Source of the DNA: Hybos culiciformis
Taxonomy: Eukaryota > Arthropoda > Insecta > Diptera > Hybotidae
DNA: 64,000 bases
Direction: 5' to 3'
Assembly: GCA_964007475.1 (NCBI GenBank)
Contig: OZ023274.1
Coordinates: 26,193,090 to 26,257,089 of the forward strand
This document shows positions 45,814 to 56,945 of this stretch, piece by piece. The position numbers and the translations under genes were made by a program. The stretch's first letter is position 1, and the number at the start of each line of letters is the position of its first letter. The notes under the pieces were generated by a model. It did not search any database and was not told the origin of the DNA. It saw only the letters and a list, made by a program, of their open reading frames with translations.

Positions 45814-46395
45814 GGAACGTAGTTCCTTTTCGTATATATAAGTAATTTTCATTTTCAATCAATTCAAATTGAGCTTTCATTTCCAATTAATCCAAATTAA
45901 CTAATTGCATCATTGGCAAAATTATACAAAATTGACAAGATTATACAAGATTTTTATTTACAAATCCGACTGCTAAGGTAGCCTCCCGTCGGGTCCTCGG
46001 AAAGTATCCTATAACCATCTCGGGTCCCAATACTACTTTAGTTCAAAATTTCAGCCAAGCGGTTTGGGGGTGATTGAGGACAGAGAAACAGAGAATCAGA
46101 GAATTTTAATTTTTATTTATGGTATTGAAATTAGTATGAAAATTTAAAAGTTAATAATAAAAAATTAATATTTTCTAAATATTTTATTACTATTTTATAA
46201 AATCAAATAAAATTTAAGTTTATCAATTTTCATACAAATTTCAATAACAAATTTCAATAAAAAAAAAGGCTTTTAAGACTAAATCGCACGCATACACACG
46301 CATACAGAATTTCGTTACGTGAACTTTTCTATTAAATCGCACCTCTGTTTTCGTTACTTTCGTTACCCATAAGCCGCGTTTAGGAACTACGTTCC
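45814..46395. mobile_element. TIR element, GGAACGTAGTTCC ends
   Basis: GGAACGTAGTTCC at 45814 and GGAACTACGTTCC ending at 46395 are inverted and each is itself nearly palindromic. The 582-bp interior contains GATTGAGGACAGAGAAACAG-type sequence common in insect repeats and no ORF. No target duplication seen. Confidence 0.4.
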
Positions 46396-47501
46396 AAAAA
46401 TTAATTAATTTCCTTATTTCAAGTACAGTTAAAAATGTTTACTCATCAATACATTTATAATTTTTTCATAATTTTTGAGTTTTAAAAAAAAACTGGAATT
46501 TACTTGTGTGAATCCTGCACCTCTTATAAATATTAATACTCAATGTTTCAATGTAGTAATTACTCTACTATTTCATTATTCTGTCGCACTTTATTTTATT
46601 TTAAATGTTTCTTATCTCAACTTCCATTTTTTAATACATTTTTTTGAAGTGAAACTTCTTTAGAGGCATTGTGATTGAGAGTGAAAAAAATGTTAGTGTC
46701 AAAAATGTAACGCCGAGTGTCAAAAATGTAACGCCGAATGTCAAAAAAAAAAGGCAAAAAAAAAGAAAAAAGAAAAAATTTATGTGTCAGCTGATGATAA
46801 AACCGACAGCCGCTAGCAACTTAATGAAGCTTATCAGCGCAATAACCTACTCTATATTGGCTCAGAATTAAAGTCGAAAATACTATTTTTTTTTTCGATT
46901 GAAAGAGAAATTTATTTTAAACAATAATAAAAAAATATTTCATTTATTAATTATTAGTGCTAATTTTCAAAAAGTTTTTGGAATACAAATATGTATTCTG
47001 AATAAAAATGTTCCACATGCACCTATTTTGTGGATAATTTATTTTTGATATTAATTTTTCTTAATGTAATTTTTAGTTTGTTAGTGTAATTTATTTTTGT
47101 CATTAAATTACACTAATAAAATGCAGGAGAAATATTTTTATTACAATTACTATTCGGAAGAAATACTAATGTCAAATTTTGCAGGCATATTTGAAAATGC
47201 TCTTTTAACTAAAACAGATTTTTTTTTTAAGTAATTTGTAATTGAGTTGTTAGTATAAATTATTTTTGCCATTAAATTCCATTAATACAATGCATGTAGA
47301 ATATTTTTATTCCAATTCATTTTCAGAAGAAGTACTAATACTTAAACATGAATTTTTTCAGGCATATTTAAAAAGTTATTGTAGGCTAAACTTTTCGGGC
47401 AACAAAAAGAAAACATGATTTAAGCCACGCTGCTGTTTTTTCATACATTATTGTCGCTAATAATATAGTTGGAACCGGAATTGTGTTTACAGCTTACTAG
47501 G
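46396..47501. other. AT-rich spacer with degenerate repeats of about 165 bp
   Basis: No gene. Two diverged tandem copies (about 47070-47200 and 47230-47370) share GTTAGTRTAAWTTATTTTTG, ATTAAATTMCAYTAATA and TTTTTTCAGGCATATTT-like phrases; a third relic is near 48295-48400. 46695-46745 holds a short GTGTCAAAAATGTAACGCCG duplication whose reading frame (46671-46871) is not a credible gene. Confidence 0.4.
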
Positions 47502-47835
47502 TGTCTACATTAGCGTATTTTTCCTGCATGCGATTTTGTTCTTTAAATGTAAATGTATCTTTATACAAAATCCAAAATCGCTGCAAAATACGCATGCTGA
47601 TTTTGGATCATTTTTCAGCATGCGTATTTTTTGACATTTCTCACAAATTTTGCTTTTTTTTATTAATTTGACATTTAAGTCAAGTAAAATGGTACAATTT
47701 GGAAAAATGTATCAAAATCGCATGCTTTAAATCTAACCCAGTGGCATATTGAGCACACATAAATACTAATAAATGAAACAGAAAAAATAGAATACATTCA
47801 TAAATACGCGCGATTCTAAATCGCTAATGTAGACA
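47502..47835. mobile_element. 334-bp MITE, TIR TGTCTACATTAGCG
   Basis: Perfect 14-bp inverted ends TGTCTACATTAGCG / CGCTAATGTAGACA. The interior contains GCATGCGATTTTG and AATACGCATGC hairpins. No ORF, no clear target duplication. Confidence 0.6.
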
Positions 47836-48499
47836 GCGCGTTAAAATATAGTAGAAATCATCTGGCAATCAGTGTTGCCAAGCAGCCATAATTCTAGCCA
47901 TTTTGAAATAATTTAAAAGCCATTATGCCACTAAACTTTTTGAGCTTAAAAAGTATTTTATAATTTTTAAATATTTTTATATCTAAGTAGTCGCTGGTTT
48001 TTAATTTTTTTTGTTTAATTTTTTCTAAGCCGAAGGACAAAAATCAACTAGTCGCCGGCGAAAAAATCGATTGGCGTCATGTCTTATATGCATTTTGTCA
48101 TTTTAAATATTTATTTAGCCGCTCCAGAAAATACTACTTGCCATGAAGTTTCACTTCTTCCGTGTGTCCCGAGACTCACATATTTTTTTATTTTGAATAT
48201 TTTTACCCATGTTCAAATGTTGTTACATTTGACGCCATTAAAAAATTCAATGTAGAATTTCAACTATTTTCCAATCAATAGTGGCTAAATGAAATGCGAC
48301 ATGAATTTACATTAACAAAATAAAATACATGTTTAATCAGAATATTTTCATTCCATAAACTATTCTGGAGAAGCATTAATATAAAATTAGAAAAAAATCC
48401 TGTATAAATCCTGTATAAATCGTTAAACATTTTGAGAATTAAAACTTAAAAATGTGTTCTAAAGGTCCAACATGATCTCGTTAGTTGCACAGTTGCATT

Positions 48500-48840
48500 G
48501 TTTTTAACTTTAGTATACAGCGCGGTCTATCGCTTAAATAAATTTGACGTAGACCAATTGAAACACCTCTAATTCCAAGATCATAAAGATTTGATATTAA
48601 AATCTCGTGGTCTACTTTATCGAAAATCTATATCGAAAATCTCGTGGTATTATAGTATCGAAGTCTTTTTCAAGTTATTTTATATCAAATCCACCATTAT
48701 TTGTTAGTTATAAATTTTATGAGTCGTGCATTTATAATTTTTCCAAACATTCTAGTTATGTTACGATTTTCGAATAAGGGATATAGCCCGGTAATTTGGA
48801 TCTTCCTTACTTTCACCAAATTGGCGATATCATAATCACA
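48500..48840 (-). pseudogene. LINE reverse-transcriptase fragment
   Basis: Minus-strand frames give NYRAISLIRKSNITRMFGKI and INARLIKF (RT fingers) and then FDKVDHEI and GLRQIYLSDRPR-like pieces in other frames. Short, frameshifted, inactive; clade not assignable beyond Jockey/CR1-like. Confidence 0.5.
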
Positions 48841-48857
48841 CTGTTTTCAATGATTTG

Positions 48858-49152
48858 CGGACAATTCATCTTATTACAATTCACCGTATTATAATTCACC
48901 ATATTACAATTCACCATATTACAATTCACCGTATGAGCAATTCACCGTATGAGCAATTCACCGTATTTTATGTGCTAAAAGCGTTTCCGGGAACGGGGGA
49001 CATTTTTTATTTTTAGCGCGCGTCGCGCGTCGCGCGAAGCGAATGCGACGCATATGCAGAATACGGTGAATTGCACATAGGTGAATTGCTATACGGTGAA
49101 TTGTAATACGGTGAATTATAATACGATGAATTACTATACGGTGAATAGTCCG
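48858..49152. mobile_element. Mini foldback element built of ATTCACCGTATTACA units
   Basis: The left arm (48858-48976) has seven units of ACAATTCACCGTATT type. The right arm (49065-49152) has six inverted units (ATACGGTGAATTGTA). The tips CGGACAATTCA and TGAATAGTCCG pair. The core is GC-rich (GCGCGCGTCGCGCGTCGCGCG around 49016) in an AT-rich region. No coding capacity. Confidence 0.7.
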
Positions 49153-49301
49153 GATCCCGTTTTGATTGAATTTTCCTGAAATACCCCATTTCCAAAATCT
49201 GTAATGGAGTAGGAAAAAATACTCCCAAAATATTTTTTTTTATATCTAGTAAATTTCAGAATTATGAGGTCAACTTTTATTATTATCAATTGAACAGATA
49301 A

Positions 49302-50877
49302 AGGAGTAAACACAATTGGGGCGACAACGACGGCGACAACGACGACTACAACGACAACGACAGCGATATCACTGGAGTGAACTCAATTACGGCGACGGCG
49401 ACGACATAAATAAAATTTCACGACGTAAACAGTGTACTTCGCTGCATAGCACGCGCATGTGTTTGGGATCTACCGACTCACTCTCTTTCTCTCTCCTCGC
49501 GCATGTGTTTGGGGTGGGTGATGCGGAATTCAGAAATTTAATTTCGAAATTAAATAAATTTCGAATACTAATGTCATTGGAATGTATGGAGTGTATGCTG
49601 TGCATGGCTGATTAAAAAAAACCTTAATTTTTTTTATTAATTTTGATTTTTTGAGGAAGGAAAATTATTAAATTATTACATTACATTACAATTATTACAA
49701 AACGAATAAATTTGTAAAATGAATTAAAATTTAAATAATTTATTAACCACTTTAACTAAATTTCTACAAAGTTTTAATAATTTTTCTATAAATTAGTTCT
49801 TTTTATTTTTTTAGTCGCCGATCTCGCAGATGGTTTTCTTCCAGCCACCGATTTTTTAGATTTTTTTTTCGAAGCCGCTCTTTTCTCTAAAACAGGTATT
49901 TTTGAGTCGACCAGCCGCAGCAATCGAAGGGCAAAAGTCGACTAGTCACCGTCGAAAAAAAGCGATCGGCGTCGTTCTGGTCTATACATGCAAAAAATAA
50001 ACAAAACAAAAGTTGATAAAAAAGTTGACAATGTATTTGTGCAAAAATAACAATAAAAAATAATAATAAAAATGTATTTGTGCGTTAAACGTTAAACTTT
50101 TTGCAAGTCGCATAATGCTAGAGATAGAGTCGACGTAATTCACGCGCGTGTACGCATGTAAAAAATCAAATTGTATGAAAATGTATGAGACCGGCTATAC
50201 GCAACGACGTAAAACGTAGCTTACGCGCGTAAAAGTTGAAATATTTTAACTTTCCCAGTATTTTACGCCGTACATTGTGGAAATCATTTGTTTATAATTG
50301 TGTTGTTTATTTTGTTGTAATTAGAAAAAAAAATTGTGTTGTTTATTTTGTTGTATTTAGAAAAAAAAAATTTTACAAACAAATAATTATTTAATAAAAT
50401 AAAAAAGTTCATAAATATAATTATATTCAAAAATAAAAATTAAATAATTATTTATTGCAAATTTATTAAAATTTTTTATGTTTTATTAAGTTATAAATAA
50501 ATTAAAAAGCATTATAAAAATATTACAAACAGAATCCATTTTATTTTTCTAATTTAATTTTTCTCTTTTTCTCTTTTGTTTTTCGCATGTGAACGGCGTT
50601 GAGCATAACAGGTAAAAAAAACAGGTTTTTTTTATTTTTTTTACGCACGTATACGCGCGTGAATTACGTCGACTCTATCTCTAGCATAAGAAGTATAACT
50701 TCAAAAATATATGTTTGTCGTTGTCGCCCGGCGACAAAATAGAAACATTTCTAATTTGTCGCCAGGCGACAATGTCGTTTGTCGCCAGTCGTTTCAATTG
50801 TGTTCATTCTCATACAATATGGTTTCTATTTTTTTCTTATAGTCGCTATCGCTGTTGCCCCAATTGTGTTTACTACA
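49302..50877. mobile_element. 1.6-kb TIR element related to the 151-bp MITE, TSD TAA
   Basis: Ends AGGAGTAAACACAATTGGGG and the complement of CCCCAATTGTGTTTACTACA, flanked by TAA (49299-49301, 50878-50880). The subterminal zones are triplet-rich (CGACAACGACGGCGACAACG; GTCGCTATCGCTG). It shares the ACACAATTGGGGCGAC tip with 13820-13970. A 571-bp Harbinger-type MITE is nested at 50116-50686. The Arg-rich frame at 49316 merely translates the triplets. Confidence 0.65.
50116..50686. mobile_element. 571-bp MITE, TIR TGCTAGAGATAGAGTCGACG, TSD TAA
   Basis: Inverted ends of about 45 bp continuing into TAATTCACGCGCGTGTACG / CGTATACGCGCGTGAATTA, flanked by TAA (50113-50115, 50687-50689). PIF/Harbinger-like by its 3-bp duplication; no ORF. 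Confidence 0.8.
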
Positions 50878-51148
50878 TAATGTAAAGAAAAGATAAAACG
50901 TGATCACTTATTCCCCTTTTTTTCTTTTCATTTAAAAATTTTTTTATAAACTCAGTAATCTTTTCTTTTCAACTGATTTTTTATTTTTCTTTCTTCTTTG
51001 GCAAAGGAGAAAAAAAACAGTTAAATTCTCTTTCTGTTTTGATTTTTAAAATTCGAACTCTGCTGATATAACATTATCATTATAAATTAATTTAATAAAT
51101 TATTAAAAATATATAAAATATGTTATTCAAAAAAAAAAATAAGGCGTT

Positions 51149-51709
51149 AGTGCAGTTTATGGGAACCACTCAGAATGGGCTGAAACTTGGAGGGGGGGTA
51201 GAGGCGGTGCCCAAACTCCCAAAACTGAAATCAGTTCTTGGGGCAAAGGCCCCGTTTCGGATATAGGGCCCACCAAAGTTTTCATACATTTTTGTATGGG
51301 AAAATTTTTTTTTTGCCCGATTGGCCCTATTTTTGGGAAAAGGATAAAGGGGGTGTTCCAAAACAATAGGGGGTGGTGGGGGGCGGCGGGCGGGCGGTCT
51401 GGAGGTTGGTCAGTGGGATTTGCGGCTGGCGCCGCAAATCCCACTGACCAACCTCCAGACCGCCCGCCCGCCGCCCCCCACCACCCCCTCTTGTTTTGGA
51501 ACAACCCCTATACTCTCTACAAAAAAAATGGGGCAAATCGAGCAAAAAAAAAAAATTGCCCATACAAAATGTATGAAAACTTTGGGGGGCCCTATCTCCG
51601 AAACGGAGCCTTTGCCCCAAGAACTGATTTCAGTTTTGGGAGTTTGGGCACCGCCTCTACCTCCCCTCCAAGTTTCAGCCCATTCTGAGTGGTTCCCATA
51701 AACTGCACT
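51149..51709. repeat. 561-bp near-perfect hairpin with GC-rich centre
   Basis: Two arms of about 278 bp separated by a 4-base TGGC loop at 51427-51430 (GGATTTGCGGC/GCCGCAAATCC). Tips AGTGCAGTTTATGGG / CCCATAAACTGCACT. The inner 90 bp are strongly GC-rich (GGGCGGCGGGCGGGCGGTC). All long frames inside (51157-51701) are overlapping shadows on both strands. Non-autonomous foldback/MITE-like; a single-arm relative is at 12080-12325. Confidence 0.85.
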
Positions 51710-51796
51710 TTAGCCAAAAATAAAAATATTATTTGGAAGAATATTTCAAAGGAAACTGAGAACAAAAAATACAATTTAGATATAAGATTCAAAAAT

Positions 51797-52112
51797 AAAA
51801 AAAGGCAGAAAATAAAAAATAAGTAAAAAACAAGTTTTCAAACAAACTAAGGCCAGGCCGCATGAAAAAGTAGAAAATAACTTTTTGTTCACACACAGAG
51901 GTCGACTCAGATTTTTTGATTGGGACGTAAGTAATTTGATTCATGAAGAGAAATAATATTCAAGAGAAATGTCCCAATCAAAAAATCTGAGTCTACCTCT
52001 TTGTGTGAACAAAAAAGGGATTTTCTACTCTTTTATGCGGCCTGGCCTCAGTTTTTTTGAAAACTCGTTTTTTACTTATTTTTTATTTCCCGCCTTTTTC
52101 ACGTTAACTAAA
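51797..52112. repeat. Palindromic head of composite repeat, copy 1
   Basis: Arms GAAAATAAAAAATAAGTAAA... and ...TTTACTTATTTTTTATTTCC pair. Inside are GGCCGCATGAAAAAGTAGAA and AGATTTTTTGATTGGGAC with their complements. The same head occurs at 55131-55435. Copy 1 continues at 52393-52985 after a LINE insertion. Confidence 0.7.
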
Positions 52113-52392
52113 TTGTTATTTTTTTTTTTTTTTTTATTAAAGTTACCAAATTACTAGATGGGATACCTTTTATACTATAAGAAGTATGGATTTGGTAATG
52201 AGGACAGGAAGTTTAGACGGGATTAAAAAGTAGGACAGTTAATAGGTAATCATTTACACTCTTCTTAAAGCGGCGCAAGTCGTAAATCAAGCGTCCGCCA
52301 GCTGTCGGGAACAATTCTGATGGGAGAGCATTCCACATTCTCGAGGTGCGAATTGAAAACGAATCTCCGAAGCTCGTTCTATCACATCTGGA
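52113..52392 (-). pseudogene. 5'-truncated LINE 3' end, poly(A) on minus strand
   Basis: On the minus strand a C-terminal RT tail (SIRTSRMWNALPSELF, LRRFKKSVNDYL) is followed by a short 3' UTR and an A run (T run at about 52115-52135). It separates halves of the composite repeat that are contiguous in copy 2, so it is a later insertion. Confidence 0.65.
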
Positions 52393-52985
52393 AATTTTAT
52401 TACAAATTTTTCTCGATTTTTCATGCAAGTTTTCATGATTGTTGAAAATTTATCACTAATCATATCGATGAAAATTTTTACGATGATTTTCCCGCTTTTC
52501 CATAGAGTTTTCCACAAAAGCAACTTTATGTAACTCATTTCGCTCTACAACTTTGTCTCTGGTTGCGAAAGGCTCAAACGCTTCCTTGGTCGGAAAAACT
52601 CCAGAAAAGCGTTTTACATGAATTTTCCTCGATTTTTTCTGCAAGTTTTCACCATTGTCGGAGAGAAAGTATGATGCCAGTTGATAATTAACTTAATCCT
52701 GCATAATTTAGAAAACATTTTTAACGGAAAATTTTCCGAAAAAGTCGGAAAATTCCGGAAAATTTTTTCGGAAAAATCGGAAAACTTTGCATTTTTCCTG
52801 AAACGGATTTATCACTAATCAAATTTGTGCCAAATTTTCAAATGATTTTTCCCGATTTTCCGGGTTTTCCATGGAAATTTCCGGTTCAAATTTTGATAGA
52901 TTCAATTGTCATGCGACATGAACCTGTGTGCCAAATTTCAGCTCGCAGTGATGACGAAAAGTGGGTTTACGACAGTGTCGAAAAT
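52393..52985 (+). repeat. Composite repeat body, copy 1
   Basis: Shares with 55440-56010 the strings TTTTTCATGCAAGTTTTCAT, GGAAAATTTTCCG and GCCAAATTTCAGCTCGC. Rich in GGAAAATT/AATTTTCC inverted motifs. No real gene; several short frames occur only because both copies lack stops locally. Confidence 0.7.
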
Positions 52986-53319
52986 AGTAAAGAAATATAT
53001 AATTAGATAAATAAATAAATAAATAAATAAACAGACAAATTTGTGTACGAGTTAATAAGAATTGTGTCCTCAAAAAATTCAATTGTGTTGTAGTTCGATG
53101 TAAGTTTTTTGATTTTCGTTTTTGATTTAAATTTATTTCATCTTCAACCTATTATTTTAAGAATGGGTTCATCAGAAGCAGAATATTGCACAGACGAAGA
53201 AAATAAATCAAAAAAGGAAGGAAATGAAAATAGAAAAATTCTTATAATGTAAAATGGTAAACTGAATTCCAGTGGCTAACCAAAGGGAAAGATGATGGTT
53301 CAGCAAAATGTATCCATTG

Positions 53320-54151
53320 TAGGGTTTCTCATTTCTCGAAGTATTTTAATTCTCGAGAATTGCGAAATATATCCCGAAATTCTCGAGAATTCTCGAGAAT
53401 TTCGGGATTAAGATAAGTTTGCAAGTTTAAAATAAATCTAAGTCAATTTGTTTGAATATTATTAAATAATTTATTTTTTAAAATGAAATTCAAAAAACGT
53501 AATATAAATCAGCAAATATACAATAACCAAACTCGAATTTTTCCAATATACGTTCCAAAAGTTTAAAAATTACATTCACTTTGTCTTATTGTTAGCAGTG
53601 CGTGCATCAAGTAATTATTGCTAATTTTGAGTCATACTTTCAATGAATTCGTAAATGCTAAATTCAATCAGCAAATTGTTTCGCTATTTTTATGAGACTT
53701 TCGCGTATCTGTATATACATAGATATTGAACCTATAGTTGTTCATGCAAAGTTATTATTTAAATTTTTGAATAAGTACACTATACTATACAATTATTCAA
53801 ACTATACATATTTACTTATTTTATTTATGTATTTATAAATCATAAATAGCTCAAACAAAATCCAACTTTGAAAATTAAGAATTTTGCGATTTTGAATTAC
53901 TTAATACAGAAATTACTTAATATACGTAAATTCAAAAACTGCTTACTGTAATAGAAATTTAGAAAACTTATTCGTTATAATAAGCCTTTTTATAGTCCAT
54001 TTTTGGGATTAGAAAATTTATTGTTGTACTATTATCAGAAATATTTCAACAGAATTTGTTTCTGACTTTCTCGAATTTCTCGATTTCCTGAGTAAAAATT
54101 TCTCGAGAAATGACAATTTTTAAATTGAAAATTTCTCGAGAAGAAACTCTA
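53320..54151. mobile_element. 832-bp element, TIR TAGGGTTTCT / AGAAACTCTA
   Basis: Inserted in the hAT-like gene; ATTG flanks both sides (53316-53319, 54152-54155). Subterminal zones carry repeated TTCTCGAGAA/TTTCTCGAG palindromes. No ORF. The class is uncertain because a 4-bp duplication is unusual; a longer, partly mutated one is possible. Confidence 0.5.
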
Positions 54152-55130
54152 ATTGCAATAGTGTTTTTATTTTCGGATTAAAAAATTTCCAATAATTATT
54201 CATGTGGATGGACCAAAATTGCAAAAATTATAACAAACGTCTTAGCTAAGGACTCTTTGGATGCTGTTATTAGGGATCTAGCAGATAATCGTTCCTTTTC
54301 TATTGCAACTGACGCATCAAATAAGGGGAACATTAAAATGTTTCCATTAATTTGCAGATATTTTAATAAAAATAGTGGAGTACGCACAAAACTTTTATCT
54401 TTTTTTAATTGTCAGAAAGAAACATCAAGAGAAATCTCTAAATATATGCTGGAAAAGTTGATTGAATTAAAATTCAATCCACAATATGTGATTAGTTACT
54501 GTGCTGATAACGCCAATGTGAACTTTGGTGGAAATCAAAGCATTTTTGTGGAATTGAAAAAATTAAATTCTAATATCATTAATATGGTATGTTTGTGCCA
54601 AGTTCTTAATAACACATTTTTCTTAAATATGACATAGAATGCATTATTTTGAAAATATATAATGAATTTAGCTCTCACAGCAAGAGAGTAGAGACTTTAA
54701 AAGAATTTTATGAATTCTGTGATGTAGAGTATACAGATTTATTAACACATGTCACAACAAGATGGTTATCACTTTTACCAGCTATTGAAAGGTTATTTAA
54801 AAATTTTGAACCTGTTAAGAGCTATTTTCTATCTGCAGATAATTGTTCCATAATTTTAAGAGATTTCTTTTCAGATGAATTAGCTGAGGCTTATCTATGT
54901 TTTTTGTCAAATGTACATAACACTATTCTAAAATTACAACAAGACGGCCCGGTTATTATTGAATTATTCAGTTTAATGACTAACTTAAAAAATATTTTAA
55001 ATTCCAAGCTCGAAGACGAATTTTATGGTATTATCGTCACACAAAAATTAAATGCGTGCAATAACTTAGTACAGCTTAACTTATTTAAAAAACGAGCGAA
55101 ATCATTTTTACAGACTTTAATAGCATACAT

Positions 55131-56010
55131 TGAAAAAAAAATAAGTAAAAAACGAGTTTTCAAAAAAACTGAGGAAAAGCCGCATGGAAAAGTAGAAAAT
55201 AACTTTTTCTTCACACACAGAGGTGGGCTCAGATTTTTTGATTGGGAAGTAATTGATTTCATTCATGAAGAGAAAGAATATTCAAGAGAAATGTCCCAAT
55301 CAAAAAACCTGAGTCCACCTCTGTGTGGGAAGAAAAAGTTATTTTCTACTTTTTCATGCGGCTTGTCCTCAGTTTTTTTGAAAACTCGTTTTTTACTTAT
55401 TTTTTATTTTCCGCCTTTTTCACGTTAACCAAATTGTTATTACAAATTTTCATCGATTTTTCATGCAAGTTTTCATGATTGTTAAAAATTTATCACTAAT
55501 CATATCGATGAAAATTTTTACGATGATTTTCCCGCTTTTCCGGGTTTTCCATCGAGTTTTCCACAAAAGCAACTTTATGCAACTCATTCCGCTTTACAAC
55601 TTTGTCTCAGGTTTCAAAACGCTCAAACACTTCCTTGGTCGGAAAAACTTTTTACATGAAAGGAAAAGCGTTTTACATGAATTTTCCTCGATTTTTTCTG
55701 CAAGTTTTCACCATTGTCGGAGAGAAAGTAATGATGCCAGTTGATAATGAACTTAATCCTGCATAATTTAGAAAACATTTTTAACGGAAAATTTTCCGGA
55801 AAAGTCGGAAAATTCCGGAAAATTTTTTCGGAAAAATCGGAAAACTTTGCATTTTTCCTGAAACGGATTTATCACTAATAAATTTGTACCAAATTTTCAA
55901 ATGATTTTTCCCGATTTCGGGTTTTCCATGGAAATTTCCGGTTCAAATTTTGATAGATTCAATTGTCACGCGACATGAACCTTTGTGCCAAATTTCAGCT
56001 CGCTCTGAAG
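55131..56010. repeat. Composite repeat, copy 2, inside the hAT-like gene
   Basis: Palindromic head 55131-55435 plus body 55440-56010, uninterrupted. The C-terminal 100 codons of the open frame ending at 55428 are translated repeat, not transposase. Comparison with copy 1 shows the head and body are one element of about 880 bp. Confidence 0.7.
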
Positions 56011-56099
56011 ACGAAATCCCAATGACCAACCGCCCGCCCGCCGCCCTGCTGCCCCCCCTCCGTGTGCTTATCTCACAACATTTTTTTCCGAGGTCTTAT

Positions 56100-56450
56100 T
56101 TCAGTTTTCAAAATGATCGAATTTTTGTGTTTCGTTGATATAACAAAAATTTTTCATATAACCGCGAAAATTCGATTTTTGTGTTTCGCGGTTACAACAA
56201 AAACTTTTGTTATAACCGCGAAATGATAAAAATCGAATTTTTGTGTTTCGCGGTTATAACAAAAATTTTTGTTATAACCGCGAAACACAAAAATTCGATT
56301 TTTATCATTTCGCGGTTATAACCGCGAAAAACTTAACAATTAGTTTCGCAGTTATAACAAACATTTTTGTTATAACCGCGAAACTCATACAAATTCTAGT
56401 TTCGCGGTTATGACAAAAATTTTTCTCGGTTATGACATTCGCGGTTATGT
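56100..56450. repeat. Array of CGCGGTTATAAC palindromes
   Basis: TTTCGCGGTTATAAC / GTTATAACCGCGAAA alternate about a dozen times over 350 bp, often as exact hairpins with AAAAATTTTT loops. The flanking AAATCGAATTTTTGTG and complement are also inverted. It abuts copy 2 of the composite repeat and precedes the last piece of the hAT-like gene. Confidence 0.85.
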
Positions 56451-56945
56451 CAGTTCACCATTAAAAGTAGTTAAAGAGTTCAAAATGACAGATATATCCG
56501 TCGATAATATGTATGAGGAATACGTAACTTTGAAGGGAATATTAAAAAATCCAAAAGATATAAAATCTACAGAGGTCGAAGATTTTTGGGTAAAATTCCT
56601 AAACAAATTTAGTTCACCTAATTTGGAAAAAATTGTAAGTTTTATATTTGCATTGCCTCATTCAAATGCAATGAGTGAACGCATTTTTTCGTTAATGTTT
56701 AATACATGGAGAAAGGATAGGAATAGACTTAAAATTTGTGCAGTTGAAGGTGAATTCATGGTAAAAACTAATTATTCATTTTCTGATTTCGTTTCCAAAA
56801 ATAATTCATTGTTTAACAAAATAAGATCTAATGATAAATATTAAAATATAAAATTTAATTTTGCTTTTAATTTATATTAGTTTTTTTACTATAGATGTTG
56901 AAACAATTTAATTTTATTTGATTTAATTTTCTAATTTTGTTTTTT

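Larger units (their letters stand above)
53163..56844 (+). pseudogene. hAT-like transposase gene, broken by insertions
   Basis: Pieces in order: an acidic N-terminus (MGSSEAEYCTDEEN, 53163), a BED-finger-like WLTKGKDDGSAKCIHC (about 53275-53322), a catalytic-core part (FSIATDASNKGNIKMFPLIC at about 54290, SYCADNANVNFGG), a middle (THVTTRWLSLLPAIERLFKN at about 54750) and the C-terminal dimerisation motif (LPHSNAMSERIFSLMFNTW, 56650). Frameshifts, a nonsense codon in the BED region and two insertions (53320-54151; 55131-56450) destroy it. In intact relatives this protein cuts and pastes hAT DNA or has been domesticated. Terminal repeats of its own element were not located. Confidence 0.75.

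Noticed and set aside
46671..46871. Lys-rich 66-codon frame
   Set aside because: Driven by an A-rich stretch and a short duplicated phrase; no start context, no homologue recognised.
49316..49615. Arg/Gln-rich protein
   Set aside because: Translates the CGACAACGACGG triplet zone of a TIR element; no family resemblance.
51157..51701. Several 60-130-codon frames rich in Gly/Arg/Pro on both strands
   Set aside because: All are overlapping shadows of a perfect hairpin repeat; identical peptides arise from both arms.
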